DNA of 64,000 bases from Mactromeris polynyma. Its lineage: Eukaryota > Mollusca > Bivalvia > Venerida > Mactridae. Below are positions 41,504 to 55,104 of this stretch, piece after piece. The stretch lies in contig JASFXZ010000009.1 of NCBI GenBank assembly GCA_032209605.1, positions 15,859,553-15,923,552 on the forward strand, given 5' to 3'. Both the position numbers and the translations under genes were made by a program. The notes beneath the pieces were generated by a model. That model did not search any database. It saw only the letters and a list, made by a program, of their open reading frames with translations, and was not told the DNA's origin. Positions within the stretch are counted from its first letter, which is position 1. The number at the start of each line of letters is the position of its first letter.

Positions 41504-44500
41504 GTAAGTTATTTCTGGTATAACTAAGATTATCTGTCGATTTTCATACAGCTTGTTAATAGTAAAATACATAATTCGATGTTGAATGATTTGAAGGAAT
41601 AATGTCTTGTGGTGCTGCTGTAGTGTTTGAGGTCACTCCCAACAGCCTTGCGATATGGTTGAGTGTCCGCTTTGGGTCCAGGATTGAATCCCATGTTAGG
41701 TCAAGATTTTTTCCTCTGGGATTTACAATAATGGCGACAAGGATATTTCTGTGTGGGTACGGGCCACCAGGGAGCTGTAACAGGCTAGAAATTGCAGGGA
41801 TGGTGCAGTTAGGCCTGGATCCAAATTGTCGGAGAGGGGAGAAGTGTAGTGATTTAGGTCACTTCCAACAGCCTTGCTGTTGGGCTAACTCTTTAACAAA
41901 ATGGTTGAGTGTCCGCTTTGGGTGCGAAGGGTCCAGGGTTCTATCCCATGTGAGGTAATGGTTTTTTCCTCTGGGATAGATTTACAATACTGCTTCAGTA
42001 ACCGGGGAAAGATGTCTGATGCGTTGTTTCTCATGATCAGTGTTATTCTTCCAGTTTATATGACTTTATGAGTGTAGCTGTGAAGAAAGCATTTACATTA
42101 GAATGACAAAGGGGATGTATTAGTTACATTACTTAACATCATACCCAATGACAACTCGGACTTTGAGGGGTGTCAATAAAAGCCGGTAGCCGATAAAAAT
42201 ATCTGGTAACTTAAGCATTATCACCCAGCTACTTTTCCCAGACCCCAGCCTAATTTTGGGGATTTTCCTGCTATTTCAAGAGAAAGTGACACCCCTGGAT
42301 TTCTTAATAATCTCTCTCATCATCTCATGCGGCTAGTGAGCGACTTACCTTCTGTGACTATTTGCAGCTCTAAGTATTTCATTATTTCCACTTTCATCAA
42401 TAATAACAATTTTAGAAATTAGAGCATTGATATGTATGAGGTTGCCGATTCAGGAAATATCTGCAGTTTTAGGAGTCGGCAATGGAGCTTGAAAATGTAG
42501 GATGTTGTAGTGTTTAATTTATTTTAGTGCTACTAAATCTAATTACATAATACCATGGAAACAAATGGCATCAATGATGGTTTAGGTGACAAGCGACAAG
42601 CTCTGCCTCTGAATGTTTTTGGCAAGCTTGTGTATAATTTCCATCTGTACATGATATTAATATGCACAACCATGTAAAGACAATTTTTGCACTTTTTACA
42701 AGACCCCAATATACACAGAAATTGAGAACCGGTTTCGTCTGCTTATAACCACATTCATCATTGAAATTGAGTGGAATAAAAATTTTACCAAATTTGGAAA
42801 GTCGTACTTTTCAATGATTTGAACCAATTTGATTTTTTTAAGCCAATTTTTATTTTCTTGAGCCAATGGCTCTATTGGTGAGTGACAGTGTGAGTCCTGA
42901 TTCATGTACAATAGTTTGTAAATCCATCCATTATTACCTAACAAAAACTGTCCCATTTAAATTGTAATTAATGCTGTCATGCTTATAAGTTATAGTAGAT
43001 CTAATATCATCTATGATTCTTGTGGTCGTAATCAAGTCTTCTGTGCAGATTTTATTAAGTTTTGATTACGAAGACTTACAATACTGTTTAGGTATCATGT
43101 TGTGCTGTGTAAATGAACCTCGTTTATTTTGAGACCATTATGTCGGCATAATGTTTTATACATATGATCTCTTGTTGAAAATCTTGTTGCATTGTCAGTT
43201 TGTCCCTCCCTTAGCACCCTTAGTTCTTTCCTTCCCAGATACATACATCTGCATACCACAAATAACACTCAAATCCTGAATAAAGCATATCTCATTAAAT
43301 TTTAAAGAATATTGCAAATTTTATGCAATCCATTTTATTGGGAGCAACTTTTTATTAGAGTAGAAAATATTTTGTATGTACCCTCGTTCTAGTCGTATGA
43401 TTAACAATAATAATACTATCAATTAGAATAACAGACTGACAGTATGATCCAGGGTTTTCCCTTATATTTTTCAGATAGGGGTCTTGGGACTCTCATATTA
43501 GCAAATTTGAGTGTCCCTGATCAATTTTGAGGGTCCCAACAGTTAATTTTTGTCTTTGACATTTTCCATCAGTCAGTGTGATTATGTATTACAGAGACCC
43601 TTACAAGGTGTAAGCATGGAGGGGATATCAGGTGAAAGTAATTTCCACAAAGGCGTTAAATTTTAAATAACGAAAAGTGCTGATTTGCTGAAATGGGCAA
43701 ATCAGACACTTGCAGATCCTACGTATGCACACCTGATTATAGATGTATGTCCTTGTCCTGAAAATTGCATCAAAGATGCAGAAAACATGCGTCCCGGAAA
43801 TCCCTGATGATCTAGTCTAGACTGGTGTTACTAGTTATTGCAACTTTTGCTCTTTTAATGTAATTTTATCATGTTCCAGTTTTAGTTTCTGTTTTTTTTC
43901 TGACTTGAGCTCTCGGTTTTTAATTTTATAGATACATTTCATTATGTTCCCCCATTTTCTGTGCATTTTTATTCAATTATAATGTATGTATGCAATTACT
44001 CATGTACATGCACTTACTTTGTACAGGGATCTCACTAGTTACTATATATCAGTTATATACTCACTGCTAGTGCTAAGAACATTAGCCATTTTGTCATATA
44101 TAATGATAGAATATCATTGATCAATAAATCAATGTACGCCTATGTTCGTTATGATGGTTGTATATATTTTTACAAGGCAACAGTAACCAAATTTGTACAT
44201 CAATTTATATTTTTCTTGAAATGTCAGATCACAGTCTGTTTAAATGTAATTGTTGTTTTTGCAAGGTATAATTGTAAATTTGTATTGTATAATAATATTT
44301 TTTGTTAATGTGATTACCCCCTTGTTTAAAATCCCTTCCTTCTAAAGTAAGATTTGTGTTTAAATTATATTCAGTGTCATTCACAATTTCTCCCTTATTC
44401 CGGCAGTGTTCCCTTAACTTCCCTTAATTTTCTAAATATTTGATTGGAAATTTAAATCGTTTGAATCTAGTGAGAACCCTTTGCTCAGCGTGGCTTCTTG

Positions 44501-47500
44501 TATTGCTATGATTGAACTGTTCATTTTTTGTTCATGTTTTCAGGGACTTGGATCCGAAGGACGTGGTCCAGTGAGTGTATTGTATAGATATTTTGGTCTG
44601 GTTTTGTGATATTTTCTTCAAGGCATCAATTGTACAAGCTGAATCAATTCATTAATATGTTAGACATTTTGAACCAGTCTTCAAATTTCAGAAATGATTG
44701 CATGTCTCTTCTAAATGGTTTTGAACATTTGATAAAAATCGTGGATTATTGCATTTGATATGTATGTAAATATGTGCGGAAATCTGAATTGGTCCTGGGC
44801 TCTTTCAGGGAATAGTTGGAACTTAGAATAATTTTTTCTGAGGAAATGTATTACTTTGTAACAATTGATAACTTACAGAACAATATTTTTTTGAATTGTC
44901 ACTTATTATTTTATTTTATTATTTATTATTATTATACACCTTGGATATGGGATAATATTCATATTTATCATGTGTATTATTTTTAATGTTCAGCTGATTT
45001 TAGTTGTTTGAATGACACAAATTTATCTTTGTATCTTTTGTAATCTGCATCTACACATAATTAGGCTGAAAATGCATACATGTACTACAGACATGTAAAA
45101 ATTCATCAATCTGGTAAAAAAATACCAAATTGCACAGAAATCATATGTATAAAAGGAATTATATTATTTGTATCCATTAACAGTTAACTGGAAGAGATAG
45201 AATGAAAAAATGTATGAATGTTCAGTTATTTTGTCAAATTCATTTCAACAATACATCCTGTTGTATCAGCTATATTCCCATTGTCTGGTTTCCTCGCAAA
45301 CAAGAATTGATTGAAACTTGTACAAATGTCTTGAACGATCAATAAAAAACCCAGATCAATTGTTACATAGATACATAAAATTGTGCAACGTCTTGGCTAG
45401 AGAAGTTGTCTGTGAATTAGTTATAGACATATTATGCAATCGAACAACCATATCCTGGCTTTGTCAGTTCTTTATCACTTCTGTGGGAGCCATATGTGTA
45501 TGCTGCTTTGTCTGAAGTCTTATTAGCGTATTTTCATGAGTATACTCACATACTGTATTAATGTTCTACTTGGAAAATATATTTAGTCAAGTTATGTAAT
45601 TCTGCCCCATCCTGCAGAAAGATAAGGACTGTTACATAAAAATCATTATACTATAGGATCCAAAATGATGACGGTAGTTTTGTACGAAAAAAGAATTTAT
45701 ACTTAAATCTGTAACATTGATCCTATCTACAGTAACTGCAAAAGATTACTGAGTTTTTTTTATAGCCTTAATTTATGAGGCTTGTATCAGTCCCACGATA
45801 ATGTCACCTGCAGATTGTCTGCATTCAATTTCTGTGCTCTTTTTTTCATTTTATAACATATTAAATTGATTTGACCTTTTTGGCGGACAAAGCGAAAAAA
45901 ACTTCATGCCCTATCAGATAAACAAGGTTGTTGAATTCTCTTTGTTCCATTTAGTTGCAGTAAACAGGGTATAATGTATTTAATGTTATGTCAAGTTTTA
46001 AGCAAAATCAGTTGAATTATGGGGATTTTAAGATTTACTGTCATATTTCCTGCATATATTTGTCAATAGTACATTCTCTAGCCTTGAACTTCATATTTAT
46101 ACCATAATTTTGAGGTAAATGGTAAAAATTTGGGAGAAATCCTTAATTGATAATGATTTGATATAACGGATGGAGGTTTTTATTACCTTGTTTTAATAGG
46201 TAGTTTTGCAATATATATTATTTTATGACTGTATATTCATATTCAATATAGATATCTACACATATATAATATTTAAACTAAAAGTAGATTTCTAACAATA
46301 TGTAGTGTCCACATTGTGGATGGGGTACTTTGTTATCAGTTATATATCTTTCTTAACTCTTCTTTTTATTTGTGTTCACATATTTTGCATTTCATGAACA
46401 TTTGTCTTTGCAATTTCTTTGCTTAGATTCTGTATTACTTCTTCGGTTCAAATGCTAGGCTGAAAGTTTGTTAGTACTGTTAATAAAACTTATTGTTTTT
46501 GAATCTGTTACATTAAAGTTTTATTTGGTAATTATTTGATCAGCTAACCACTGTACTATATGTGACAATCATATGAGGAATGTTTCTGCAGATATTTTAC
46601 CACATTTTACAGTTAACTTCAGTCCTTCACTACTAATCATACTCATAGCATGGCTTGTGTAGTTCAAAATTTGTGATGATAAATGTTATGTGCAGGGGTT
46701 CCATTAGACCCTTGAGTTGACCCATTGAACCCTGGAATTTCCAAAAAGCCACATTTTATCCCTCAGAATTATGTCTGCAGAGTCGAATTTTCTCTAAATT
46801 ATATGTAATATGGCTATAGAATAGTAAAATCCGGTCAAATATTGTCAAAAAGACCCTTGAGATTCAGCACCTAGTGGAACCCTTGATGTAACATGGCATA
46901 TTTTCACACATTATCATTTATTTATCATTCAGTTTTCTATGCAATATGTATTGACCTTTTGTTTGATTTTTTCTGTTCTTTTTGTATTTCTATGTAGGCT
47001 GCTTGTACTTCAGTTGATAGCTTTCTATGTATACATGATTTTTCTTCTGTTCACTTCATATTTTGAGAGTTTTTGGTACAAAACTACTGTTCTCATAAAA
47101 CTTCCCAACTCTATCAGATACATAACAGAAACTGAGTGTCGTGTCTCATCAAACTACCCTACTCTATCAGATACATAACAGAAACTGAGTGTCGTGTCTC
47201 ATCAAACTACCCTACTCTATCAGATACATAACAGAAACTGAGTGTCGTGTCTCATCAAACTACCCTACTCTATCAGATACATAACAGAAACTGAGTGTCA
47301 TGTCTCATCAAACTACCCTACTCTATCAGATACATAACAGAAACTGAGTGTCGTGTCTCATCAAACTACCCTACTCTATCAGATACATAACAGAAACTGA
47401 GTGTCATGTCTCATCAAACTACCCTACTCTATCAGATACATAACAGAAACTGAGTGTCGTGTCTCATCAAACTACCCTACTCTATCAGATACATAACAGA

Positions 47501-50500
47501 AACTGAGTGTCGTGTCTCATCAAACTACCCTACTCTATCAGATACATAACAGAAACTGAGTGTCGTGTCTCATCAAACTACCCTACTCTATCAGATACAT
47601 AACAGAAACTGAGTGTCGTGTCTCATCAAACTACCCTACTCTATCAGATACATAACAGAAACTGAGTGTCTTGTCTCATCAAACTACCCTACTCTATCAG
47701 ATACATAACAGAAACTGAGTGTCGTGTCTCATCAAACTACCCTACTCTATCAGATACATAACAGAAACTGAGTGTCGTGTCTCATCAAACTACCCTACTC
47801 TATCAGATACATAACATAAACTGAGTGTCGTGTCTCATCAAACTACCCTACTCTATCAGATACATAACAGAAACTGAGTGTCATGTCTCATCAAACTACC
47901 CTACTCTATCAGATACATAACAGAAACTGAGTGTCATGTCTCATCAAACTACCCTACTCTATCAGATACATAACAGAAACTGAGTGTCATGTCTCATCAA
48001 ACTACCCTACTCTATCAGATACATAACAGAAACTGAGTGTCGTGTCTCATCAAACTACCCTACTCTATCAGATACATAACAGAAACTGAGTGTCGTGTCT
48101 CATCAAACTACCCTACTCTATCAGATACATAACAGAAACTGAGTGTCATGTCTCATCAAACAACCTTACTCTATCAGATACATAACAGAAACTGAGTGTC
48201 GTGTCTCATCAAACTACCCTACTCTATCAGATACATAACAGAAACTGAGTGTCATGTCTCATCAAACTACCCTACTCTATCAGATACATAACAGAAACTG
48301 AGTGTCGTGTCTCATCAAACTACCCTACTCTATCAGATACATAACAGAAACTGAGTGTCGTGTCTCATCAAACTACCCTACTCTATCAGATACATAACAG
48401 AAACTGAGTGTCATGTCTCATCAAACTACCCTACTCTATCAGATACATAACAGAAACTGAGTGTTGTGTCTCATAAAACTACCCTACTCTATCAGATACA
48501 TAACAGAAACTGAGTGTCGTGTCTCATCAAACTACCCTACTCTATCAGATACATAACAGAAACTGAGTGTCGTGTCTCATCAAACTACCCTACCCTATCA
48601 GATACATAACAGAAACTGAGTGTCGTGTCTCATCAAACTACCCTACTCTATCAGATACATAACAGAAACTGAGTGTCGTGTCTCATCAAACTACCCTACT
48701 CTATCAGATACATAACAGAAACTGAGTGTCGTGTCTCATCAAACTACCCTACTCTATCAGATACATAACAGAAACTGAGTGTTGTGTGTCATCAAACTAC
48801 CCTACTCTATCAGATACATAACAGAAACTGAGTGTCATGTCTCATCAAACTACCCTACTCTATCAGATACATAACAGAAACTGAGTGTCATGTTTCATCA
48901 AACTACCCTACTCTATCAGATACATAACAGAAACTGAGTGTCATGTCTCATCAAACTACCCTACTCTATCAGATACATAACAGAAACTGAGTGTCATGTC
49001 TCATCAAACTACCCTACTCTATCAGATACATAACAGAAACTGAGTGTCATGTCTCATCAAACTACCCTACTCTATCAGATACATAACAGAAACTTCACTA
49101 ACATGGTAACCATAACGCCAACTAGGTTTGTTTCCATCAGTTGAAATTATACCTCTAAGACATAAAATTGTTGTAATTTTAGAAAAGAATGACATAATAT
49201 GGTATTCAGCTCATACTATACAGAATTTTCTTTCAGAATCGTTGATTCTAATGAAACTGTATTTATTTTTCACATCAGTTGGATCGTTATGTCCATGACT
49301 CAACATCTAGCTGGATGTAGACTGGTAATCAATAAATGGCATAAACGTTAAACATACAATTTTTTGTCATTGACTTAATTAATGTTGGTACAAGCAACTT
49401 TAATTGAATGGGCATTATGTTTTTCAGCCCCTTCCAACGTACTTATAATGTCTCATAGTTCATCAAGTTGTTGTGTTAGGCAAATGTTGAATAATTAATA
49501 GGAAGATATGGATAGACATATTATAGCAACTGAATGTCTTATAATATGAATTTCATTGATTGAACAGTGTCATGTACTGATGTTATATCAATAGTTACAT
49601 ATTATAGCTAGCTTTACATAAAGCAATTCAGCTTTATTGCGCAATATTTTGCAATAAATGCAAGCTGGGTTCTGCATACCTTGGCAACAGGCTGAAGGCT
49701 AATTCTGCTAGACATAATAGATCAATACAGACATTCATAGCTTTGCTAATCCATCTGTATAGACAGACTACTTAAATATTGTAGAAATGTTTGGTATGTA
49801 CAATGCTGGCTGCTAGAACTATTGCATAATCATTACTTAATGAATTTCATTCATAAATTTCTAATACCTGTTGATTGATTACCGTATATTGATACCAGAC
49901 ATCCAGACCTGTGGCCATTTATTCTATGCCTGATAAATATTTACCTACACCCAGGCCCTTTAAGGAAGTTGTGAAATATTCATATTATAGCCTCTAGCCA
50001 GGGACGTGAGAGTTTCTAGAACTGCATAATTACTTTTCTTTGCTCAAACCCATGACATGGGCAACATTTAGAACTTAATCTTTTTTGAGGTTCTGTTTTT
50101 TCGAGAATCGATGCAATTTGTTCATTTATTGCTATAGAGTAGACTGACTTGTTTTAAACATGTATGGCTCTTGCTCTTGCTAGAATTTGAAAAGAAATAT
50201 GCTTAGAAGTTAGAATTATTTGTGAAAGAAGAAGGAGTCTGTCCTATGTAAATGTAACAAGAATTCATTACAAGTAGGCATTTCAGGAACAGAACTTGGA
50301 GTCGGGACTCCAAATAAGGAGAATCTTGTGTTGTTTTCTATTGAATTCTATCAGCATGTCATGATTCCTAGTTTTGTCCGTGCCAAAAACAATCCCATCA
50401 ATGAGACAGAATCAAGCTAACATCCGATATTATTCTAATACACTTGTATTCACGTATTATACATGCAATCTATAGAAGCCTGTGTTATTGATCAGTGAAC

Positions 50501-53500
50501 ATTAGTCAGTATGAGCTGATGTGGAATATTGGCTTATGCATCACTCGGTGGATCCGATATTGGAACATATAGCAACATAACTGTACGACCTTTCTCTGTT
50601 GTTGTTACATGACTGTTTCATACAGCTATTATTTCCCTTCATAAACAAGTTTTTACAAACATGATTATAAGCAGATTTTGGATATTTTAAAGTATATATG
50701 TACCAATATAAACTAAAGTTTTATTCCGATTTCGTTTTTCGATAGAGCGATGCTGCACCTATATCCCTTAACAAGCTATCCATTTCTGTTGGTTTAGTGG
50801 TCGAATGTATTTCTTGTTGCTCAGACACCACTTGTAAGTGGCCAGACAAGGTGCAGTCCAACCTCAGTTGAGAAGGCACGATGTTTGTTGGATAACATGC
50901 TGACCTGTTAGAACAGTTTCTACAGTCTGTATAATTATACTGTAGCTGTATAGTCTACATGGCTTATTCTGTCTTTCACGGTGGCATGGTATTGAAATGT
51001 TCTACAAAAATATTAGTACATTGTCATATGATAGTCTTGATTTAAATAATTTAATAAGTTTTAAGGGTTTTTTCATTAATTTTGGAAATACATTTGTATC
51101 GTGTTGAAATCACAGTCATGATTGGGGAAAATCAAACTTAATGCATTAATGAAAGAAAATCAGTAAGTGTTAATTTGGTTGTATTTAAAAGCTATATTTT
51201 GCATAAAAAGTACATAGTTCAATCATTTTAGACTTTTGAATGTACAAAACTACTGATTATGTTTCAAAGTGAAAAAGTGTAGCTGGTTAATTTTATGTCT
51301 GGATTGCTGGAAAAACTTTATTAGGAATACCTCCATTTTTTGTGAGATTACTTTAAGGGAAAAAATGGCCTGCTTTTTTATTGCTAAAATCATAAAAATG
51401 TATGATTTTTCTCTAGAAATTGGTATACTGGTTATGGTACATTTTGCACTAACGGTAACACAGATCATTCTGATCTGCAGCATGTATATATTCCATGCAT
51501 ATTCAAGTAACATAGTAATTTAAATAAGTAATATATTGCATGTAATGCATTAACAGTTCGTGCTTTATACTATAACTGGCATAATGTTATATTCATTTAC
51601 ATGTACCTACAACACAAGACCTGTACTTATTTATATCGAAGGTTGGGCGCTTAACTGTTGTAAGTCCGATACGGTGAAGAAGTTACATTAGTTTTGTGTC
51701 AAATCCTTGATAATTACACGAGATGTGGAGTTGTACAGTCTTCAAAGGGGTTCAGATTAACAATTAAGTCTCAGACTGGGATTGTTTGATGCCATTATGT
51801 AGCAAAATACAGTAAAACCTCAGTAATAAGACCACCATTGGGACCTATGAAAACTGGTCTTCTTATTGAGGTGGTCTTAATATTGAGGTAGAATAAAGAA
51901 CAAACAAAATATTGTTAAGGTGGTCTTATTATTGAGGTGGTCTTTAAGTGAGGTGTTACTGCATATGTTAGGTTAATAATAATTACTGGTAATGGGTAGA
52001 GTAGTATACTACATGTATGTGTATTTTATTCAAACATAACTGTTTGTATTATATACATTGTCCATTATTCATGTACTTTATTGAGATATTTGCCGTTTGA
52101 CTCCTCGGGGCATTTTGTTGACATTGTATATAGATACTTTAATGATACTTTGTAATTGGTGTGTTCATTGAGACTATATTACATGGTCGATATCGATCCT
52201 ATGTTTTACTTTAAAAATACAGATTTACTCATTCTTGAATCATTTAAATTTGGATAAAATGCGTAATTTTTTCTCTCATCTTAAGAACTGAGTTTGAAAT
52301 GTCTTAGTTAGCTAATTATCAGCCTTATTACTTACAATTATATTCTTATAAATTAGTATTCATTTCATGTAATTCTATTTGGCTACTATATTTTAGTACG
52401 ACGCTAATTGTTTTTATGTTGCTAGTGACTTTAGATCTTTATTTTGCTAAATACTGTCACTGATAGACTGTCACTGATAGACTGTCACTGATAGACTGTC
52501 ACTGATAGACTGTCACTGATAGACTGTCACTGATAGACTGTCACTGATAGACTGTCACTGATAGACTGTCACTGATAGACTGTCACTGATAGACTGTCAC
52601 TGATAGACTGTCACTGATAGATTGTCACTGATAGACTGTCACTGATAGACTGTCACTGATAGACTGTCACTGATAGACTGTCACTGATAGACTGTCACTG
52701 ATAGACTGTCACTGATAGACTGTCACTGATAGACTGTCACTGATAGACTGTCACTGATAGACTGTCACTGATAGACTGTCACTGATAGACTGTCACTGAT
52801 AGACTGTCACTGATAGACTGTCACTGATAGACTGTCACTGATAGACTGTCACTGATAGACTGTCACTGATAGACTGTCACTGATAGACTGTCACTGATAG
52901 ACTGTCACTGATAGACTGTCACTGATAGACTGTCATGATAGACTGTCACTGATAGACTGTCACTGATAGACTGTCACTGATAGACTGTCACTGATAGACT
53001 GTCACTGATAGACTGTTTTGCAGAATTTTCTGTGATTGTTCTTATTTTATGTTCGATTTCTGAAATACTATATTTTTTATTTATTTTAGGCTAAAGTATT
53101 TGCGTTTGATCGTGTTTTGAAGCCAACAGTTAGTCAGGAGTATGTGTACACAGTGTCTGCCAAACCTATCGTGGCTGGTAATATTATATTCTATCTTGTA
53201 ACTTCAATTCAACATGTAAATCCATCATCGGACACCCTGACTAATCAAGTCTGTTAATCTACATTCATCGCCTACAAGTTATCTTGGTCACATAATATGT
53301 CAATTTATGGTTGTATCAAAAACAGCCTTTTCATTGGTCACATGATTTGAAGAAGAATTTTGGACCAATCACAACGCATTATTTGGTGTGTAAAAGTTAA
53401 ATACATAATAAAGAAATTCCTTGAATTTCAAAGAAACTACCAAATGTTATTATGCTCTACTAATACAAAAGTCATGCAATGTAACAACTGCCATATTGGT

Positions 53501-54676
53501 CATTAAACATGACTTTATAATTAAGAAATGGTTATGACCTTAAATAATGAAATGACTTTGAAGTCACCGTAACTGATTCTTGTTGTGTAAATAAATATTT
53601 GTCAATGTATTAAGATTTATTTGACATTTAAAAGATCTGCACTTGACACTCCTTACTTAATGCCATTAAAATTGCAAGATTGGAATTTTGTTACTCTTGG
53701 AATATTTCGAGCATTCATAAGATTAAATGAAAATGAGTCAGTTATTGTTCATGTCTCAGTCTCTGACATGGTGAATATAAAACAGTATTTTATATGATCG
53801 AAAACAAAAGGAGTTGAAAAAAATCAGATTTTTTTATTGTAACTTGTGTTTTTAATGGCATGATGTATATAATGAAATAAAAACGGCCATCACAGAATAC
53901 AATCCTATATTGACTTTGATTACAGATGTACTCAGTGGCTACAATGGTACAATATTTGCATACGGACAGACATCATCTGGTAAGACACATACCATGGAAG
54001 GCGTATTAGGAAATAATGATATGCAGGGTATTATACCTAGAATTGTACAAGATATATTCAACTACATCTACGGCATGGATGAAAATCTAGAATTCCATAT
54101 TAAAGTAAGTTTTTTTTATATTTGAATTTTGCGTAATTATTTTATAATATCTCGTCATTTTAACATATTGTCATAAAATATGACATCAGTGAACAGTCCT
54201 TACCAGAACCTCAACACCCTCAAGTGAATCAGAGGTGGCATACAAATGACTTATTATTTTGAGTGAATTTGTTATGGAGAACGTACACCTCACACCTTAC
54301 CCTTGTGGCTATTCCTTTGGGAGGGGAGGGCAAGCAGTTAAAATTACCTTGGTCGGGGGTCAAATACCAATAAAAATTCTGTTGATGCCCTCCTTATTAC
54401 TACCCTTCCCCCAGGGAGATTTTCCTGGAATAGCCCTCGGTGAGAAATCACAACCTCCAGACTGGCAAGACTGTGTTGTACCAATGGAGCTAACAGAGTG
54501 GACATTAGCTGCCCCTAAAAATAATGTAATATTATAAAAGAAACGACTTCCAGACAAGTTTGTATCAGATTTTTCAGGCAGTGAAGTGCAGATGGACAAA
54601 CTAGGAAATATACTGTTTTTATTTCAGGTTTCCTATTTTGAAATTTACATGGACAAGATCAGAGATCTTCTTGATG
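41366..54676 (+). CDS. KIF5: Kinesin-1 heavy chain (KIF5/Khc), 5' five exons, 3' partial
   Basis: Conventional kinesin motor that walks towards microtubule plus ends with vesicles and organelles as cargo. Seen: five exons give the first 160 residues. Motifs in order are [10 protein letters not shown] (residues 13-22), [17 protein letters not shown] (58-74), [20 protein letters not shown] with the ATP P-loop GQTSSGKT (53964-53987), [40 protein letters not shown]. The start ATG has a good context (CAACAATGG). The remainder (switch I/II, neck, stalk, tail) must lie beyond the window, since no next exon was found in the following 9.3 kb. The 27-nt second exon is unusual. Residues and spacing fit kinesin-1, not other kinesin families. 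Confidence 0.93.
41600..41995 (+). mobile_element. Two tandem SINE-like units in KIF5 intron 1
   Basis: The stretch CCCAACAGCCTTGCGATATG...GGTTGAGTGTCCGCTTTGGG with a B-box-like GGATTGAATCCC recurs about 250 bases later (CCAACAGCCTTGCTGTTGGG, GGTTGAGTGTCCGCTTTGGG, GGGTTCTATCCC). Each is followed by TTTTTTCCTCTGGGAT. A dimeric or doubly inserted tRNA-type SINE. Confidence 0.65.
42000..44543 (+). other. KIF5 intron 1, no further feature recognised
   Basis: AT-rich intron up to the micro-exon; scattered decayed repeats but no gene, array or clear mobile element. Confidence 0.6.
44544..44570 (+). CDS. KIF5: KIF5 exon 2: 27-nt micro-exon
   Basis: Between CATGTTTTCAG and GTGAGT, nine codons GLGSEGRGP, phase 0 on both sides, so it can be included or skipped without changing frame. 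Other kinesin-1 chains have no such glycine-rich insert before the KVFAFDRV strand, so it may be an alternative cassette. Not confirmed by transcripts. Confidence 0.55.
44571..47102 (+). other. KIF5 intron 2, left part, no recognised feature
   Basis: AT-rich sequence between the micro-exon and the 53-bp array. No exon or repeat stands out. Confidence 0.6.
47103..49093. repeat. 53-bp satellite-like array, about 37 copies
   Basis: Period 53 with unit ACTGAGTGTCGTGTCTCATC, AAACTACCCTACTCTATCAG, ATACATAACAGAA. Copies are almost identical (mainly G/A at TGTCG/TGTCA), which implies recent expansion or homogenisation. It lies in KIF5 intron 2. Confidence 0.97.
49100..51800 (+). other. KIF5 intron 2, middle part, no recognised feature
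   Basis: AT-rich intron between the 53-bp array and the family B MITE. Nothing supported by sequence pattern. Confidence 0.6.
51808..51963. mobile_element. MITE, family B, 156-bp copy
   Basis: Starts TACAGTAAAACCTCAGTAAT, ends TCTTTAAGTGAGGTGTTACTG and CA; inner GGTGGTCTTAATATTGAGG. Best complete copy in the window. Terminal TA-CAGT suggests TA target duplication. Confidence 0.75.
52455..53014. repeat. 14-bp minisatellite, about 40 copies
   Basis: Unit TGTCACTGATAGAC repeated with one substitution (ATTGTC at about 52621) and one 13-bp unit lacking a C (TGTCATGATAGAC near 52933). It ends 76 bases before KIF5 exon 3. Confidence 0.97.
53090..53177 (+). CDS. KIF5: KIF5 exon 3
   Basis: Acceptor TTATTTTAG, donor GGCTG|GTAATA. 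Encodes [20 protein letters not shown] then TVSAKPIVA; the last G completes GAT with exon 4. The acceptor is 76 bases after the end of the 14-bp array. Confidence 0.95.
53926..54104 (+). CDS. KIF5: KIF5 exon 4: P-loop
   Basis: Acceptor GATTACAG, donor ATTAAA|GTAAGT. Contains [20 protein letters not shown], the nucleotide-binding P-loop, and [20 protein letters not shown]. Near-identical to other kinesin-1 motors. Confidence 0.97.
54628..54676 (+). CDS. KIF5: KIF5 exon 5
   Basis: 49 nt between TATTTCAG and GATG|GTAAGA. Encodes [16 protein letters not shown], a hallmark kinesin motor helix, and ends in phase 1. Confidence 0.95.
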
Positions 54677-54934
54677 GTAAGACAGTATTTGTATTGTTAT
54701 CATTTTTCTATCATTAGGGCAATAACATAAAGAGTCATAGTTTGGTTTGAATGCATGCCAGTTTGCAGTCTTTTTTTGCTTGTACTAAATTTTAAACATA
54801 TTTGGGTTATTTTGTGAACTTAATATTTGCTAATGTTATCTAGGCACTTTGCTATATTTACTTCTTTAGTTCTTATCTGAAATGTTTGGTAAAGTATTCT
54901 TGTAACTATGTTTAACAGTTAATATTGAACATAA

Positions 54935-55104
54935 TACAGTTGGATCTCGGTTATTCGACAACCTTCTATACTTGGTATGGTTGGAAATAAATATCAAGTT
55001 CGGATATACATGTATATTCTTAGACATGTCAAATTGAAATAGGCTATTCGAAACCATGTATTATTTCGGAACCAATGAATTTGAATGAACGAGGTCTGAC
55101 TGTA
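54935..55104. mobile_element. MITE, family C (pogo/Tc1-like), copy 2
   Basis: TACAGTTGGATCTCGGTTAT at the left and GAACGAGGTCTGACTGTA at the right are imperfect inverted ends with a TA at each border. The interior matches 11230-11402. Confidence 0.7.
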
